From NCBI GenBank assembly GCA_947478405.1, contig CANJVX010000003.1:1-64000 (forward strand): a DNA stretch of 64,000 nt, read 5' to 3'. Position 1 is the first letter of the stretch; every line of letters starts with the position of its first letter. This DNA is from Beijerinckiaceae bacterium. Its GTDB lineage: Bacteria; Pseudomonadota; Alphaproteobacteria; Rhizobiales; Beijerinckiaceae. Shown piece by piece: positions 1 to 8,304 of the stretch. The position numbers and the translations under genes are program-made. A model generated the notes under the pieces. That model had not been told where the DNA came from and did no database searches. It saw nothing but the letters and a program-made list of their open reading frames with translations.

Positions 1-132
1 ACGCCTCGCCTCCATCAGGCTAATGATGAGGAAGCTAAGCAATCCAACATGAACTCTTCGGACAGACTCTTAGAACCGCTGATTGCAGAAAGTATAAACC
101 AAGCTTATAAACTACCTACTAAGCCTCTGTAA
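1..132 (+). CDS. C-terminal end of an unidentified protein (partial)
   Basis: The frame is open from the first base for 43 codons and ends in TAA. The visible residues are polar and charged, contain an SNMNSSDRLLEP stretch and end in KLPTKPL. No domain can be recognised from so short a tail. The DNA is more AT-rich than the genes after position 500. It lies just before the tRNA-Lys fragment, so it may be the last gene of an integrated element, for example an integrase or cargo gene. That is inference from position only, and the frame could also be open by chance. Confidence 0.4.
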   Translation, partial: TPRLHQANDEEAKQSNMNSSDRLLEPLIAESINQAYKLPTKPL

Positions 133-149
133 ATAAACAAATCATGTGT

Positions 150-196
150 AACTCTTAATCAGCGGGTCCTAGGTTCGAGCCCTAGTGCGCCCACCA
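150..196 (+). other. 3' half of tRNA-Lys(CUU); probable attachment site (attR-like)
   Basis: The segment carries an anticodon loop CTCTTAA (anticodon CTT), the 3' anticodon strand TCAGC, a variable region, a perfect T arm (CTAGG, loop TTCGAGC, CCTAG), the 3' acceptor strand TGCGCCC, discriminator A and an encoded CCA. The 5' half is absent: the bases before the loop cannot form the anticodon stem, and no GGGCGCA acceptor strand or D arm lies upstream. Identity to a tRNA begins right at the anticodon loop, a usual crossover place for tyrosine recombinases. This is the expected scar at the distal end of an element inserted in a tRNA-Lys gene, with the element lying to the left. Confidence 0.7.
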
Positions 197-530
197 TTCG
201 AGCCTTCTAAACAAGCAAAGAGTTGTCGCCTTTTTGGGCGAGACTTTTCTGCGTCCGCAACAGCACTGCGCCCCCATAGCGGCTCCTTTGGGCGATCCAC
301 TCTTTCAAGTCACCAGCCGCCCAAAATAGGCTGAACACAGGCTACCCCGAATTGTCGCAGCGTCTTCAAAATGGGGCCACGGAAGTGATCAATTTTCCGA
401 CACTTGGGCTTTAATTCAGGTGGCATGAGGCTCTTGGCGCGGGCGCAAATAGTTACGCGTGCCTGCTTTATTCAGGCGTCACCATTCAAAAATAAAAACA
501 CGACCCTGACCTGTCTGGGAGCCCCCTACA
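197..530. other. Intergenic region with no supported gene
   Basis: No convincing gene is seen between the tRNA fragment and the first exported-protein gene. A short hairpin (TCGCC, loop TTTTTG, GGCGA) near 226-241 is followed by GACTTTTC. It could be the old terminator of the tRNA gene, but it is weak. The promoter of the downstream six-gene operon should lie here; I could not pick a convincing -35/-10 pair. Confidence 0.4.
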
Positions 531-1772
531 TTGTCGTTGACCCGTCGCTCATTTGCTCAATCGTCGTTTAGCCTGATGGGTGGGCTTTGCATGCCCTCGA
601 TCGTGCGCGCGCAAACCGGACAATCGCACTTCTTCGCAGGCTGCTATTATGACACCAGCCTGTCCAAGGCGAGTACGCTGTTCAAAAATCTGATACGGCC
701 TGTTTCTGCGGGACGTGACAATGACGGAGCAGAACTCACGCCTTATGTTCGCGAGATCGTCGAGGGGCGCAAAGATTTCGTTGCCGTGGCGCAGCTGAAT
801 GGCGAGAATCCTCCCCGAGGAAATCCCATTGCCATGTCGGTGACGCGGGCGCAGCATGAAGTCATTACTGTCTTGACGCCAGGGCTACCGCCAGAATATC
901 TGACGACGATCAGCGTGTCGGCTGCTTTTGACGTGATGACGGATCAGGCCGCGTTCAGAAACCAGAACCGCTTCGAGTCCATCTACAGCAACATGATTAT
1001 CGTCAATCAGGTCATTCATAGCCGCAAGCAAGTCACTGAGACGGATCTGGTGAAATACTACCAGACCACATTCAAGGCCGCCGCCGAAGAATTGCTTGAG
1101 CGAGCAATGAAGACGATGCGCGATAAGCGCGAGCGGGCAAGTGCTGTCTTCCAGGTCAAGAACATGGTCCTGCCCAATCCGCTGCCGCCCGATCTGGAAG
1201 CTCTGATTATCGGTGGCATTGAAGCGTCTGCGGACAAGAATCCGAATGCACGCGAGGAAGAGCTGAAAAAGCTCACGCGTGAGATCAAGCATATTTACAG
1301 CCTGATGATTATGGACGCGCTCGATAAAGCGAAGGTGACCAATGTCGCCATTCTGCCACCCGAGAGCCCCTGGGCAGAAGCGCGCATACTCAGCCGATTG
1401 AAAGAGCGCCTCAACATCAATGCTGAAATTTTGGCTCAACCGGATGCAAGCCGCATGAACGGCTTTGAAATCCGTGCGGGTATTACGGCGGTCAATCGTG
1501 CGAAATCGGGATCAACCACTCAGGTTAATCTCACTATGGGTTCACGTATTGTGCGCATGAAGGGGCCCGATGCGGCCGATCATGTTCCCATGTCGATCCA
1601 GGACCCGATGAAGAAAGTTGCGATCTTTACTGGCGCGCGCTCCTTCATAGAATCCGCAAGTTTCAAGCGCGGGGTAACCCGCGATATCACCATGTCAGCT
1701 ATTCGTGATGCAGCGGAGGGGACCGCCAAGGCGCTCGTCCCCCTGCTGAAGACGACAGCGAACGAATTTTAG
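531..1772 (+). CDS. Tat-exported periplasmic protein of unknown function (first gene of exported operon)
   Basis: A 413-residue protein. Residues 4-10 read TRRSFAQ, a good twin-arginine motif, followed by a short hydrophobic stretch and a likely cleavage site after IVRA (about residue 27), so it should be exported folded by Tat. The mature part is mixed alpha/beta. A central charged helical region (about 180-260) precedes a segment around 265 that reads VAILPPESPW, faintly like the first strand of CsgG/TolB-type domains. I do not recognise the family. The start is a TTG with a weak ribosome site (TGGGA). It heads a run of six genes, with the next start only 10 bases after its stop. Confidence 0.7.
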   Translation: MSLTRRSFAQSSFSLMGGLCMPSIVRAQTGQSHFFAGCYYDTSLSKASTLFKNLIRPVSAGRDNDGAELTPYVREIVEGRKDFVAVAQLNGENPPRGNPIAMSVTRAQHEVITVLTPGLPPEYLTTISVSAAFDVMTDQAAFRNQNRFESIYSNMIIVNQVIHSRKQVTETDLVKYYQTTFKAAAEELLERAMKTMRDKRERASAVFQVKNMVLPNPLPPDLEALIIGGIEASADKNPNAREEELKKLTREIKHIYSLMIMDALDKAKVTNVAILPPESPWAEARILSRLKERLNINAEILAQPDASRMNGFEIRAGITAVNRAKSGSTTQVNLTMGSRIVRMKGPDAADHVPMSIQDPMKKVAIFTGARSFIESASFKRGVTRDITMSAIRDAAEGTAKALVPLLKTTANEF

Positions 1773-1782
1773 GAGAACCGTT

Positions 1783-3039
1783 TTGCGCAATTCCCTCATT
1801 CTAACCGGCCTGCTCTTTGCAATGAATCCGGCTCTTGCCCAGAATGTTGAAACGCGGGTTCAGACCCGCGTAGAAACGCAGGTCGACACTATCGTTAAAT
1901 CTGGCGGCAGCTCGTCTAATCTCGATATCTCCTATGATGAAGTCGCCTTTAATGCTGTCGGCAACGGAAAGCTCGAGAAAGAAGCGACAGTAGAAGCCTA
2001 TTACAAAGGCTTCTCCAACGTGCTGCGCCAGCTTGCTGGTGCCCAGGCTGAATCAGAAATAGGCCAGAAATTCCGTGACGATCTCGAGCGTGACTTCAAC
2101 ACCTTCAAGCGCCGCTATTTCACCACCGATACGATGCATAATTGCCGCACGCTCGACCGCACAAACAAACTCATCCCCGATAATGATAAGAAGACGCCGG
2201 TTGCCACCTATACATGTCGCGCGGACGGCACGATCAAAATGCTTGCGCTGAAGCAGGATTTCGAGCGCGAGATGAAGTCGAAAGAGCGCACACTTTCCAA
2301 TTCGCTTACCTTCGTGCTGAGCACAGCGGAAACGAAGGACCCCTCGGCCCCTTATGTAGCTGACAAGCTCGCCAACGCTTTCATCGGTTCGGGCTATAAG
2401 GTCTTGTCGCAGAGCGGCGAGGAAGAAGCTATTCTTGAGGGCAAGGTCGATTTCTCTCTTGCTATCAGCGCCATTGAATTTGCCGAATTCAGCTACAGCT
2501 CGAATGAGCAGCTGCTGACAGGCGCCCTGACAATCCGGTTTAAATTGTTTGACATCAAGAACAAGACGCAGGTTGGTTCGGTCCCTGTCACCGTGAAGCA
2601 ATCCATGCGCGGCGCCAATACAGATTCTGTGCGCGTTGAGTTGCGCGAAAAGCTGGCAAGCGCAGCAGCACAAGATGTTGGTCGTCAGACCGCTTCGCGC
2701 GTGATGAACGTACAGGTGTCGCGCGAGGCGGATGCCAAAGCTGATGCGCGCGCCGCTTCTGGCCAGAAACAATATCTCGTGCGCGTGGTGGGTATTTCGC
2801 CGCGTGACCGAAAAGCGCTGGCGGATCTGCGCGCGGCCATCAAGGCCGCTGTCCCTGATGCACTTCCGGAGGTCAACACGAATGAGAGCAATGACTCTCT
2901 TGTGACACTCAATTTTGCGACCGGCAATGCGAAGCTTGATCCTGAAGATGTGCTCGACAAATTGTTCGATGCCTATAAGGCGAACAAGACATTTGACGCG
3001 AAATATAAGGGCAATAACGAATTTAACGTCACATTCTAA
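1783..3039 (+). CDS. Exported protein of unknown function with FlgT-like features
   Basis: A 418-residue protein with a Sec signal peptide (LLFAMNPALAQ) starting at TTG; AGGAG overlaps the previous stop and fixes this start. The mature N terminus has a short VETRVQTRVETQVDT repeat. A later region (about 60-90) has the EATVEAYYKGFSNVLRQLAG pattern, which recalls the N-terminal domain of FlgT/LPP20-like proteins. The middle part (about 195-270) is strand-rich, and the end carries another alpha/beta unit (LVRVVGISPRDRKALADL). The resemblance is by eye and weak. It probably acts in the periplasm or at the outer membrane with its operon partners. Confidence 0.65.
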   Translation: MRNSLILTGLLFAMNPALAQNVETRVQTRVETQVDTIVKSGGSSSNLDISYDEVAFNAVGNGKLEKEATVEAYYKGFSNVLRQLAGAQAESEIGQKFRDDLERDFNTFKRRYFTTDTMHNCRTLDRTNKLIPDNDKKTPVATYTCRADGTIKMLALKQDFEREMKSKERTLSNSLTFVLSTAETKDPSAPYVADKLANAFIGSGYKVLSQSGEEEAILEGKVDFSLAISAIEFAEFSYSSNEQLLTGALTIRFKLFDIKNKTQVGSVPVTVKQSMRGANTDSVRVELREKLASAAAQDVGRQTASRVMNVQVSREADAKADARAASGQKQYLVRVVGISPRDRKALADLRAAIKAAVPDALPEVNTNESNDSLVTLNFATGNAKLDPEDVLDKLFDAYKANKTFDAKYKGNNEFNVTF

Positions 3040-3056
3040 AAGCCCGTGGGGAAGAG

Positions 3057-3758
3057 ATGATGTTACGCAAGACATTCTATCTGCTGCTCGCAGGCCTTGC
3101 CTGGTCAGGCTTCGCACAGGCGCAGGACATTGATGCACGCTCGCGCGCGAAAGCGCAGGCTGATACATCTGTGCGCGTCGATCCAGATGGGTCAGTCTCG
3201 GTGCAGTCGCGCGCAAAGGCCGAGGCGGAAAGCTCGGTGACGATTGGTGCACCACCGCCCCTGGAAGCGCCGCAGCGCCGTATAAGCGAGCCCAAGCGCG
3301 CCGGGCGTGATCAAATGCCCGCTGGTGCTCCACCTCCTGCAGTTCCGCAGCGCAATGCGGCGGGTCACGAGATGATCTTCCTTGATGAGCAAGCGCTCGT
3401 TGATCCGGCGGCACCTCCGCGCCCGCGCCCGCCCTTGCCCTGTAAGAAGACGGTTGAAGCCATAAGCGGCGAATTGAAGATCAGCATTATCAATAATTAT
3501 TGCGTGGTGAAAATCACCATCCAAAAACTATGGCGAGAAGGCGGCAAGACGCATGTTCAGTTTGACGCTGATAATGCGAAAGGCGGGCAGCAGGCGAATT
3601 TGCGTATGGTCGAGCAATGGGCCGATCGCTCAGGCCGTGCGATCGCCGACCCGATCGACGACCAGAAGATCGCCATCGGCAAAGGACGCAATACGATCTT
3701 CTCAGTTTCGGGTCCAACGCCTGCTGCAATCACCGGAACGATTACTCTTTATCGATAA
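3057..3758 (+). CDS. Exported low-complexity protein of unknown function
   Basis: A 233-residue protein with a Sec signal peptide (LLLAGLAWSGFAQAQ). Just after the signal there are two copies of a unit (RSRAKAQADTSV and QSRAKAEAESSV) that echo the RVQTRVETQVDT unit of the preceding protein. Then comes a Pro-rich linker (about 65-125) and a compact C-terminal domain of about 100 residues with two cysteines (PCKKTVEA and NYCVVK) that may form a disulfide. ATG at 3057 and ATG at 3060 are both possible starts; GGGGAAG lies upstream. Unknown family; the architecture suggests a periplasmic adaptor or structural protein of the operon product. Confidence 0.62.
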   Translation: MMLRKTFYLLLAGLAWSGFAQAQDIDARSRAKAQADTSVRVDPDGSVSVQSRAKAEAESSVTIGAPPPLEAPQRRISEPKRAGRDQMPAGAPPPAVPQRNAAGHEMIFLDEQALVDPAAPPRPRPPLPCKKTVEAISGELKISIINNYCVVKITIQKLWREGGKTHVQFDADNAKGGQQANLRMVEQWADRSGRAIADPIDDQKIAIGKGRNTIFSVSGPTPAAITGTITLYR

Positions 3759-3783
3759 GACAAAAACTCGGGCGGAGATTGAC

Positions 3784-4515
3784 ATGGTTTTCAATTTTTC
3801 TTCACGTCTGCGTCAGGTCTGCCTTGCTTTGGTGGCTCTGGCCTGCCTTGCAGGTGCCAGGGAGCTGCATGCGCAAGATGGTGCGGATACGCGCCCCTTT
3901 GTTGGCGTCTATCCGATGAAAATGCCAGAGAATACTGTTGTCGCGGACATCTTCACTGAAGATGCGCTCGATCTGAACATTATTGTGCTGAAGACCGAAG
4001 AAGGCCTGCGGAATTCGAAGAAGATGCGTCTGTTTGAGCGCGGGCAGGGCGGCTTGAATTCCATCAATATCGAGCAGAAGCGCGCATCCTGCGCTTCTGA
4101 TAATCCAAACAGTGCTAAGGCGGATGGCAACGTTATTTCAACTGGCGGTGCAGAATGCGAGAAGCGCTTTGAGGGTAATTTTGCGCAGACTGGACAACTA
4201 TCCAACGTCGAATTCATTGTCGAAATCGCGGTGAAAGAATTGAGCATTGGAGATGTCGTCTATCGCAACATGCCTGAAATGCCAGGAAAGATGCGCCGCA
4301 GCGTTGGCGCAAAACTTGAGCTTGCCGTGAAAGTCATCGATTCACGCAGCGGCCAGATCAAGTTCCAAGTCAATGTACCAGCAACTTATACCGAAAGCGG
4401 CATCGCACAGGACAAGAGTGAAAACACGGTCGATAAGCGCGCGGTTTGGAGCGGCCTTGCCAATGATGCTGGACGCAAGGCTGCGACCGCCATTGTGGGT
4501 GCGATGTCGAATTAA
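3784..4515 (+). CDS. CsgG/HfaB-like exported protein
   Basis: A 243-residue protein with a signal peptide ending ARELHAQ. The ATG is chosen because CGGAG lies seven bases before it and the signal peptide begins here; the frame is open further upstream but overlaps the previous gene. The mature part has a VGVYPMKMPENTV strand, a helical segment with KMRLFERGQ, and FIVEIAVKELSIGD followed by GAKLELAVKVIDSRSGQI. This matches the pattern of the CsgG family (a nucleotide-binding-like fold that builds outer-membrane secretion channels in curli and holdfast export). Two internal cysteines flank an insertion around 100-125. The CsgG call is tentative. It lies between the Pro-rich protein and the putative lipoprotein in one operon. 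Confidence 0.6.
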   Translation: MVFNFSSRLRQVCLALVALACLAGARELHAQDGADTRPFVGVYPMKMPENTVVADIFTEDALDLNIIVLKTEEGLRNSKKMRLFERGQGGLNSINIEQKRASCASDNPNSAKADGNVISTGGAECEKRFEGNFAQTGQLSNVEFIVEIAVKELSIGDVVYRNMPEMPGKMRRSVGAKLELAVKVIDSRSGQIKFQVNVPATYTESGIAQDKSENTVDKRAVWSGLANDAGRKAATAIVGAMSN

Positions 4516-4604
4516 AAATTTCAGCAAATGCTGGATTTTGGGGGGCGGGCCAAATGAGCTTTCATTCATGTGGTCTGGAATAAAAATAGGGAAAGGGGCA
4601 TTAC

Positions 4605-5303
4605 ATGCGTAAATTGCTTTCAGTCGTGGCCGTCATCGGTGCATCCAGCCTTGCGGCTTGTTTGCCTGCATCAGCACAATTTGGTCTTCCTGGCCTTGGC
4701 AGCGCTCTTCCGATTCCGGGTTTTGGCGGTGGCGGCGGCGGCTTTTCGGGCGCGGCGACAGCTATGGGCACCAATTTGAAGACTGCTCTCTACAATCAAG
4801 GCATGGGGCTTGCGCTTGTGCAGGAGGCGATGGGCGACAAGAAGAAAGCTGACCTGTTCCGCTCACAGGCTTCGGCCATTCAGTCGGTGAAAAGTCCCTC
4901 CAAGGACCAGATGGTCAAAATGCAGAAGACCATCGAGGATAATCCGATCAATCTTTCTGGCCTCGCCAAGGTGCAGGACGCTGCCGGTCAAAAGAAAATA
5001 GCTCAAGCGCAAGGGCATATGGACGTCGTCATTCTGTATGATGGCCTTGCGCTCGCTTCCGCTTTGATGCTGCTCAAGGAGAGGCCGGGTCCGGCTGACA
5101 TTACCAGCGCGCCTGCGATCCTCGAAACCGCGCAACTCGCGTTGACGGCACTTCCCACGCAGACCAGCAATGCGAAGAAGTTCAATGACGCCGTTGAGGC
5201 CTATATGAAACAGAACAACGTCCAGAAATTGTCGTCGTCGCAGAAGGCCGCTCTCGCAAAGAAAACGGATCCGGGTGCCGGCGGTAAGACTACTCAATTC
5301 TGA
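4605..5303 (+). CDS. Putative lipoprotein or exported protein of unknown function
   Basis: A 232-residue protein. Its N terminus (MRKLLSVVAVIGASSLAAC) has a lipobox-like LAAC with Cys at 19, but it continues LPASAQF, so cleavage by signal peptidase I after ASA is equally possible. A Gly-rich stretch (PGFGGGGGGFSG) follows, then a largely helical domain. No family is recognised. The 89-base gap before it is the largest in the operon and holds a small hairpin (CAGC, AAAT, GCTG) followed by GATTTT, which could attenuate transcription. A good AAAGGGG ribosome site precedes the ATG. Confidence 0.62.
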   Translation: MRKLLSVVAVIGASSLAACLPASAQFGLPGLGSALPIPGFGGGGGGFSGAATAMGTNLKTALYNQGMGLALVQEAMGDKKKADLFRSQASAIQSVKSPSKDQMVKMQKTIEDNPINLSGLAKVQDAAGQKKIAQAQGHMDVVILYDGLALASALMLLKERPGPADITSAPAILETAQLALTALPTQTSNAKKFNDAVEAYMKQNNVQKLSSSQKAALAKKTDPGAGGKTTQF

Positions 5304-5327
5304 TCGACCAAAAAAGGGAACTCCGTC

Positions 5328-6554
5328 ATGAAAAAAGCTCAGAAACTGGGGATTTGCCTGACGGGGTTCCTGTTTTGCGTACCATTTGCTGTGAACGCAG
5401 AGGTCGTCACCGTCGATGCAACGGGCATCGGCCAGACGCGGGCAGAGGCTGTCACGCATGGCCTTGTCGAAGCCGTGCAAAAGGCAACCGGCGTGCGCGT
5501 CGATCAACTTGCCATCACCGGGCTGAACCAGAAGATTTTGCAGGTTGATGCAAATTCCAATAGCACAAGCGGTTTTTCATCTTCGTCCAAAGACGTCAGC
5601 GCGACTGTCAAAATCTCGGAAGGTATGGATGCTATTGCCACGCAAAGTGGTGGTTCGGTGAAATCCTATACGGTTACGTCCGTTCAGATTGATAATCGGG
5701 GCTATACGACCGTCACGATGAAAGTTGAAGTCGATAAGTTCAAATCAGTTCTTGGCGATCAGGCAAAACGCATCCGTATTGCGATTGCCGAATTTGAAGG
5801 GTTGGATGCCGACACATCTGTACGTCTTCAGGATCGACTGAAGGTCTATTTTGTTCAGGCGCGGCGCTTCTCGGTCGTTGATCGTTCTGAGAACGCGCAA
5901 TATGCGAAGGAAATGGCGGTCGTTACAAGTGCCAGTGCAGCGCTCCCCGAGCGCGTTCGCTTTGGCCAAGTTCTGGGCGCAGACTTCATCTTGGTCGGCA
6001 AGGTGCGTGCAACGAAGATTCAGCGCAAGATATTCGATCCGATCACAATGGCCGAAGGTGTGCGTGAATATGTAACGGTAGAAGTCAATTTTTCCGCAAT
6101 TGAAATAGCAACACGACAGATCCTCTGGGCCAATACAATCAAGGTAGATGGTGGCTCCAATATTTCGGCAAGTCTTGATGGCATCGCACAATTGCTCGGC
6201 ACTCAGGTCTCGGAAACACTGTTCCCATTACGTATCGTGACCTCTGATGACGTGAATTCTTTGACAATCAATCAAGGTGGTCAATCGCTCGCTGTTGGAC
6301 AGAAATATGCATTGATGGAGCTTGGGCGTGAGCTGACTGATCCCGACACGAAGGAATCGCTGGGCCGCCGCGAGACCGAAATTGGTCTCGTTGAAATCAC
6401 GCGTGTCGACAATAATGTGTCCTATGGCAAGCTCGTCTCTGGTAAGCTCACCAAGAGCGCGACGATGATCCTGCGTCGCCCGACTGTTGTGGCTGAAGCA
6501 GGCAAGGCTGCTGCCCCGCCGATACCGGGCGTTCGCTCGAAAGCTTTTGATTGA
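5328..6554 (+). CDS. CsgG-domain outer-membrane assembly protein with FlgT-like N terminus
   Basis: A 408-residue exported protein (signal ending FAVNA). Residues about 25-60 (VDATGIGQTRAEAVTHGLVE) match the FlgT/LPP20-type domain pattern, which marks envelope and flagellar assembly proteins. From about 150 the sequence reads IRIAIAEFEG, DRLKVYFVQARRFSVVDR and GQVLGADFILVGKV, which is the CsgG core in the expected order: first strand, conserved arrangement around VVDR, then the strand with GAD. The C-terminal 100 residues form a beta-rich unit. This is the best recognised member of the operon and points to an outer-membrane pore or collar. It ends the operon; no clear terminator follows. Confidence 0.72.
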   Translation: MKKAQKLGICLTGFLFCVPFAVNAEVVTVDATGIGQTRAEAVTHGLVEAVQKATGVRVDQLAITGLNQKILQVDANSNSTSGFSSSSKDVSATVKISEGMDAIATQSGGSVKSYTVTSVQIDNRGYTTVTMKVEVDKFKSVLGDQAKRIRIAIAEFEGLDADTSVRLQDRLKVYFVQARRFSVVDRSENAQYAKEMAVVTSASAALPERVRFGQVLGADFILVGKVRATKIQRKIFDPITMAEGVREYVTVEVNFSAIEIATRQILWANTIKVDGGSNISASLDGIAQLLGTQVSETLFPLRIVTSDDVNSLTINQGGQSLAVGQKYALMELGRELTDPDTKESLGRRETEIGLVEITRVDNNVSYGKLVSGKLTKSATMILRRPTVVAEAGKAAAPPIPGVRSKAFD

Positions 6555-6682
6555 TATTTTCTCGAAATTGCTCGGCGGGAAATAGCGGATTAAACGAACA
6601 TACATTGCTCCGCTTAAGCAATGCTGACCTGAAATGGCGGGTCGATACTTCACCGGCTGTGAGTTTTCGGGTCCTTAAGTCT

Positions 6683-7195
6683 TCAGATCAATTTTGTTTT
6701 TTTTGCGAGTTTTACTTCCATGTCACGCAAATATTTTGCCGCTTTATCGGACATTTGCACAGCCTTCGCTGCGGCTTCAGCGGCAAAACGGGTGGCGTCA
6801 GCCGCCTGCGCTGCGGCCTGGCTTGAGGCTTCCTCGGTGTGATTTGCAACTGCCAGTGCTGCGGCAGCTGATGCGGAAGCTGCTGCTGCAGCTGATTCAA
6901 TCGCGCAACGCGCAGAAATTTTAGCTGATTCTGCGGCCAGTGATGCGGCATCGAGAACTGATATTGCGGCCGCCAACCGCGTCACCTCGGCGCAATGTTC
7001 TGATGATATGGCTGCGTGCTCTGCTGCCGTCGCTGCTCGCTGTGCAGCTTCAGCTGCGTGTGTCGTCAATGTCTTCAGGGATCCAACGGTGACGGCATAA
7101 GACGAATTCAATTGGAAATAATTGCTTCTTATGTGATCAATCTCGGACTGCATTTTTTGCAGGGTTACTTCGAGAGTGTCACGTTTTTGATTCAT
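6683..7195 (-). CDS. Ala-rich helical (coiled-coil) protein of unknown function
   Basis: A 170-residue protein without a signal peptide. The first 45 residues form a normal amphipathic helix (LEVTLQKMQSEIDHIR). Residues about 47-150 are strikingly Ala-rich, with units such as AAEAAQRAATAAEHAA, and the end is basic (VKLAKKTKLI). The pattern suggests one long helix or a bundle, as in LEA-like or histone-like coiled-coil proteins. It is convergent with the exported operon and divergent from the AraC gene, sharing an 87-base upstream region. No function can be assigned. The Ala-rich DNA has long open frames on other strands, but only this one begins with a normal soluble helix. Confidence 0.55.
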   Translation of the reverse strand: MNQKRDTLEVTLQKMQSEIDHIRSNYFQLNSSYAVTVGSLKTLTTHAAEAAQRAATAAEHAAISSEHCAEVTRLAAAISVLDAASLAAESAKISARCAIESAAAAASASAAAALAVANHTEEASSQAAAQAADATRFAAEAAAKAVQMSDKAAKYLRDMEVKLAKKTKLI

Positions 7196-7282
7196 TTTCA
7201 GGATCCAGTTTCCGTTTCGTTTTCTTTATAGACACAAGCCAGCTTGCGGACAAAAACCGATTTGACGTAACCGAGCGATCGA

Positions 7283-8269
7283 ATGACGCAACAAAAACTT
7301 GTTTCTCTGCCGTTTTACGATGCGTTGACACCAGCGGTATCATCAATCGATGAGCAGAGAAAGATCAAAGCTTCCCTGCATGAGACTCTTCTGGCTTATG
7401 AAGTCAGAGGGCCATCGCAAGACTATGTGTCAAAGATCGCGTCCGTTCGTATTAGTGACGTCCTCGTTACCGCTCTGTCTAGCACCCCCAGCTATGTCTC
7501 ACGCGAGATCACGCAGTCACGGGACCTTATTATTCCGATGGTGGGCGCTCTCATCATCGGTTCCGGGAAAACGTTTCTTCGCGTTGATCCAAAAAATCAA
7601 TGTTTTCTCGAGGGTCTAGGACATCAAACTCTAGAGACGTCATTTGGCAGCTATTTGCGCATCAAATTCAATTTTCATAAATTTCATCCCGGGAATTATT
7701 TTGATTTGAATGCTGGTGTTGAAGGATTTGGGAAAGTTCTTTTAATCGATAAAATTTCGGCGATTGAAATCAAATATCTTCTATCAGTTGTTAATCTACA
7801 TTTTTCAGATCCTGATTTCCTGATAAAATTATCGATTGATCACATTGCGCTAACGATTCTTTCACGGCTCCTTGGCTGTCAAGCAGATGAATCGGACACT
7901 CATCATCAGAATGTCCGAACGGAAATTCGTAAGCTCTGTGAATACCTTCGAGAGTATATCGATCAGCCGATCTCTTTATATCTGATGGAAAGTATTAGCG
8001 GCTTGTCGAGCCGGACAATTCAGAACGCGTTTCGCACCCATTATTATTGTCGGCCGATGGAATGGGTTCGCAATGAGCGGCTTGAGAAAGCGCGCACAAT
8101 TCTTTTGGCAAGTCCCCAGAGAAGCATTACCGAATTATCCTATCATCTCGGGTTTTGTAGCCCGTCTTACATGGACAAGTTTTATCGAATGCGTTTTGGT
8201 GAACTTCCGTCTCGTACAAGGAACAAGTCGAGACCTGACAAAAAGAAAAGTGAATTGAATTCCAGCTGA
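7283..8269 (+). CDS. AraC-family transcriptional regulator
   Basis: A 328-residue protein. The C-terminal 100 residues have the double helix-turn-helix of AraC/XylS regulators: SLYLMESISGLSSRTIQNAF, then PMEWVRNERLEKAR, and SITELSYHLGFCSPSYMDKF near the end. The N-terminal 200 residues resemble the AraC-binding-like domain of regulators such as FeaR or OruR (VISREITQSRDL-type layout), the ligand unknown. Codons are AT-richer than in the neighbouring genes, which suggests recent acquisition. It could control the adjacent exported operon, the Ala-rich protein, or the convergent Bug module; the sequence does not decide. The ribosome site is weak. Confidence 0.85.
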   Translation: MTQQKLVSLPFYDALTPAVSSIDEQRKIKASLHETLLAYEVRGPSQDYVSKIASVRISDVLVTALSSTPSYVSREITQSRDLIIPMVGALIIGSGKTFLRVDPKNQCFLEGLGHQTLETSFGSYLRIKFNFHKFHPGNYFDLNAGVEGFGKVLLIDKISAIEIKYLLSVVNLHFSDPDFLIKLSIDHIALTILSRLLGCQADESDTHHQNVRTEIRKLCEYLREYIDQPISLYLMESISGLSSRTIQNAFRTHYYCRPMEWVRNERLEKARTILLASPQRSITELSYHLGFCSPSYMDKFYRMRFGELPSRTRNKSRPDKKKSELNSS

Positions 8270-8304
8270 AGCAGTCGCGCGTCCCGGATTTTATTCCCGA
8301 CATG

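Noticed and set aside
2053-3414. A 453-codon minus-strand frame opposite the exported operon
   Set aside because: It spans the ends of two genes with clear signal peptides, and its translation is Arg/His/Cys-rich, as expected for antisense of GC-rich coding DNA.
8270-8304. A possible terminator hairpin (GTCCCGGA and TCCCGAC) between the AraC and Bug genes
   Set aside because: Pairing is short and has a bulge, and there is no T run.
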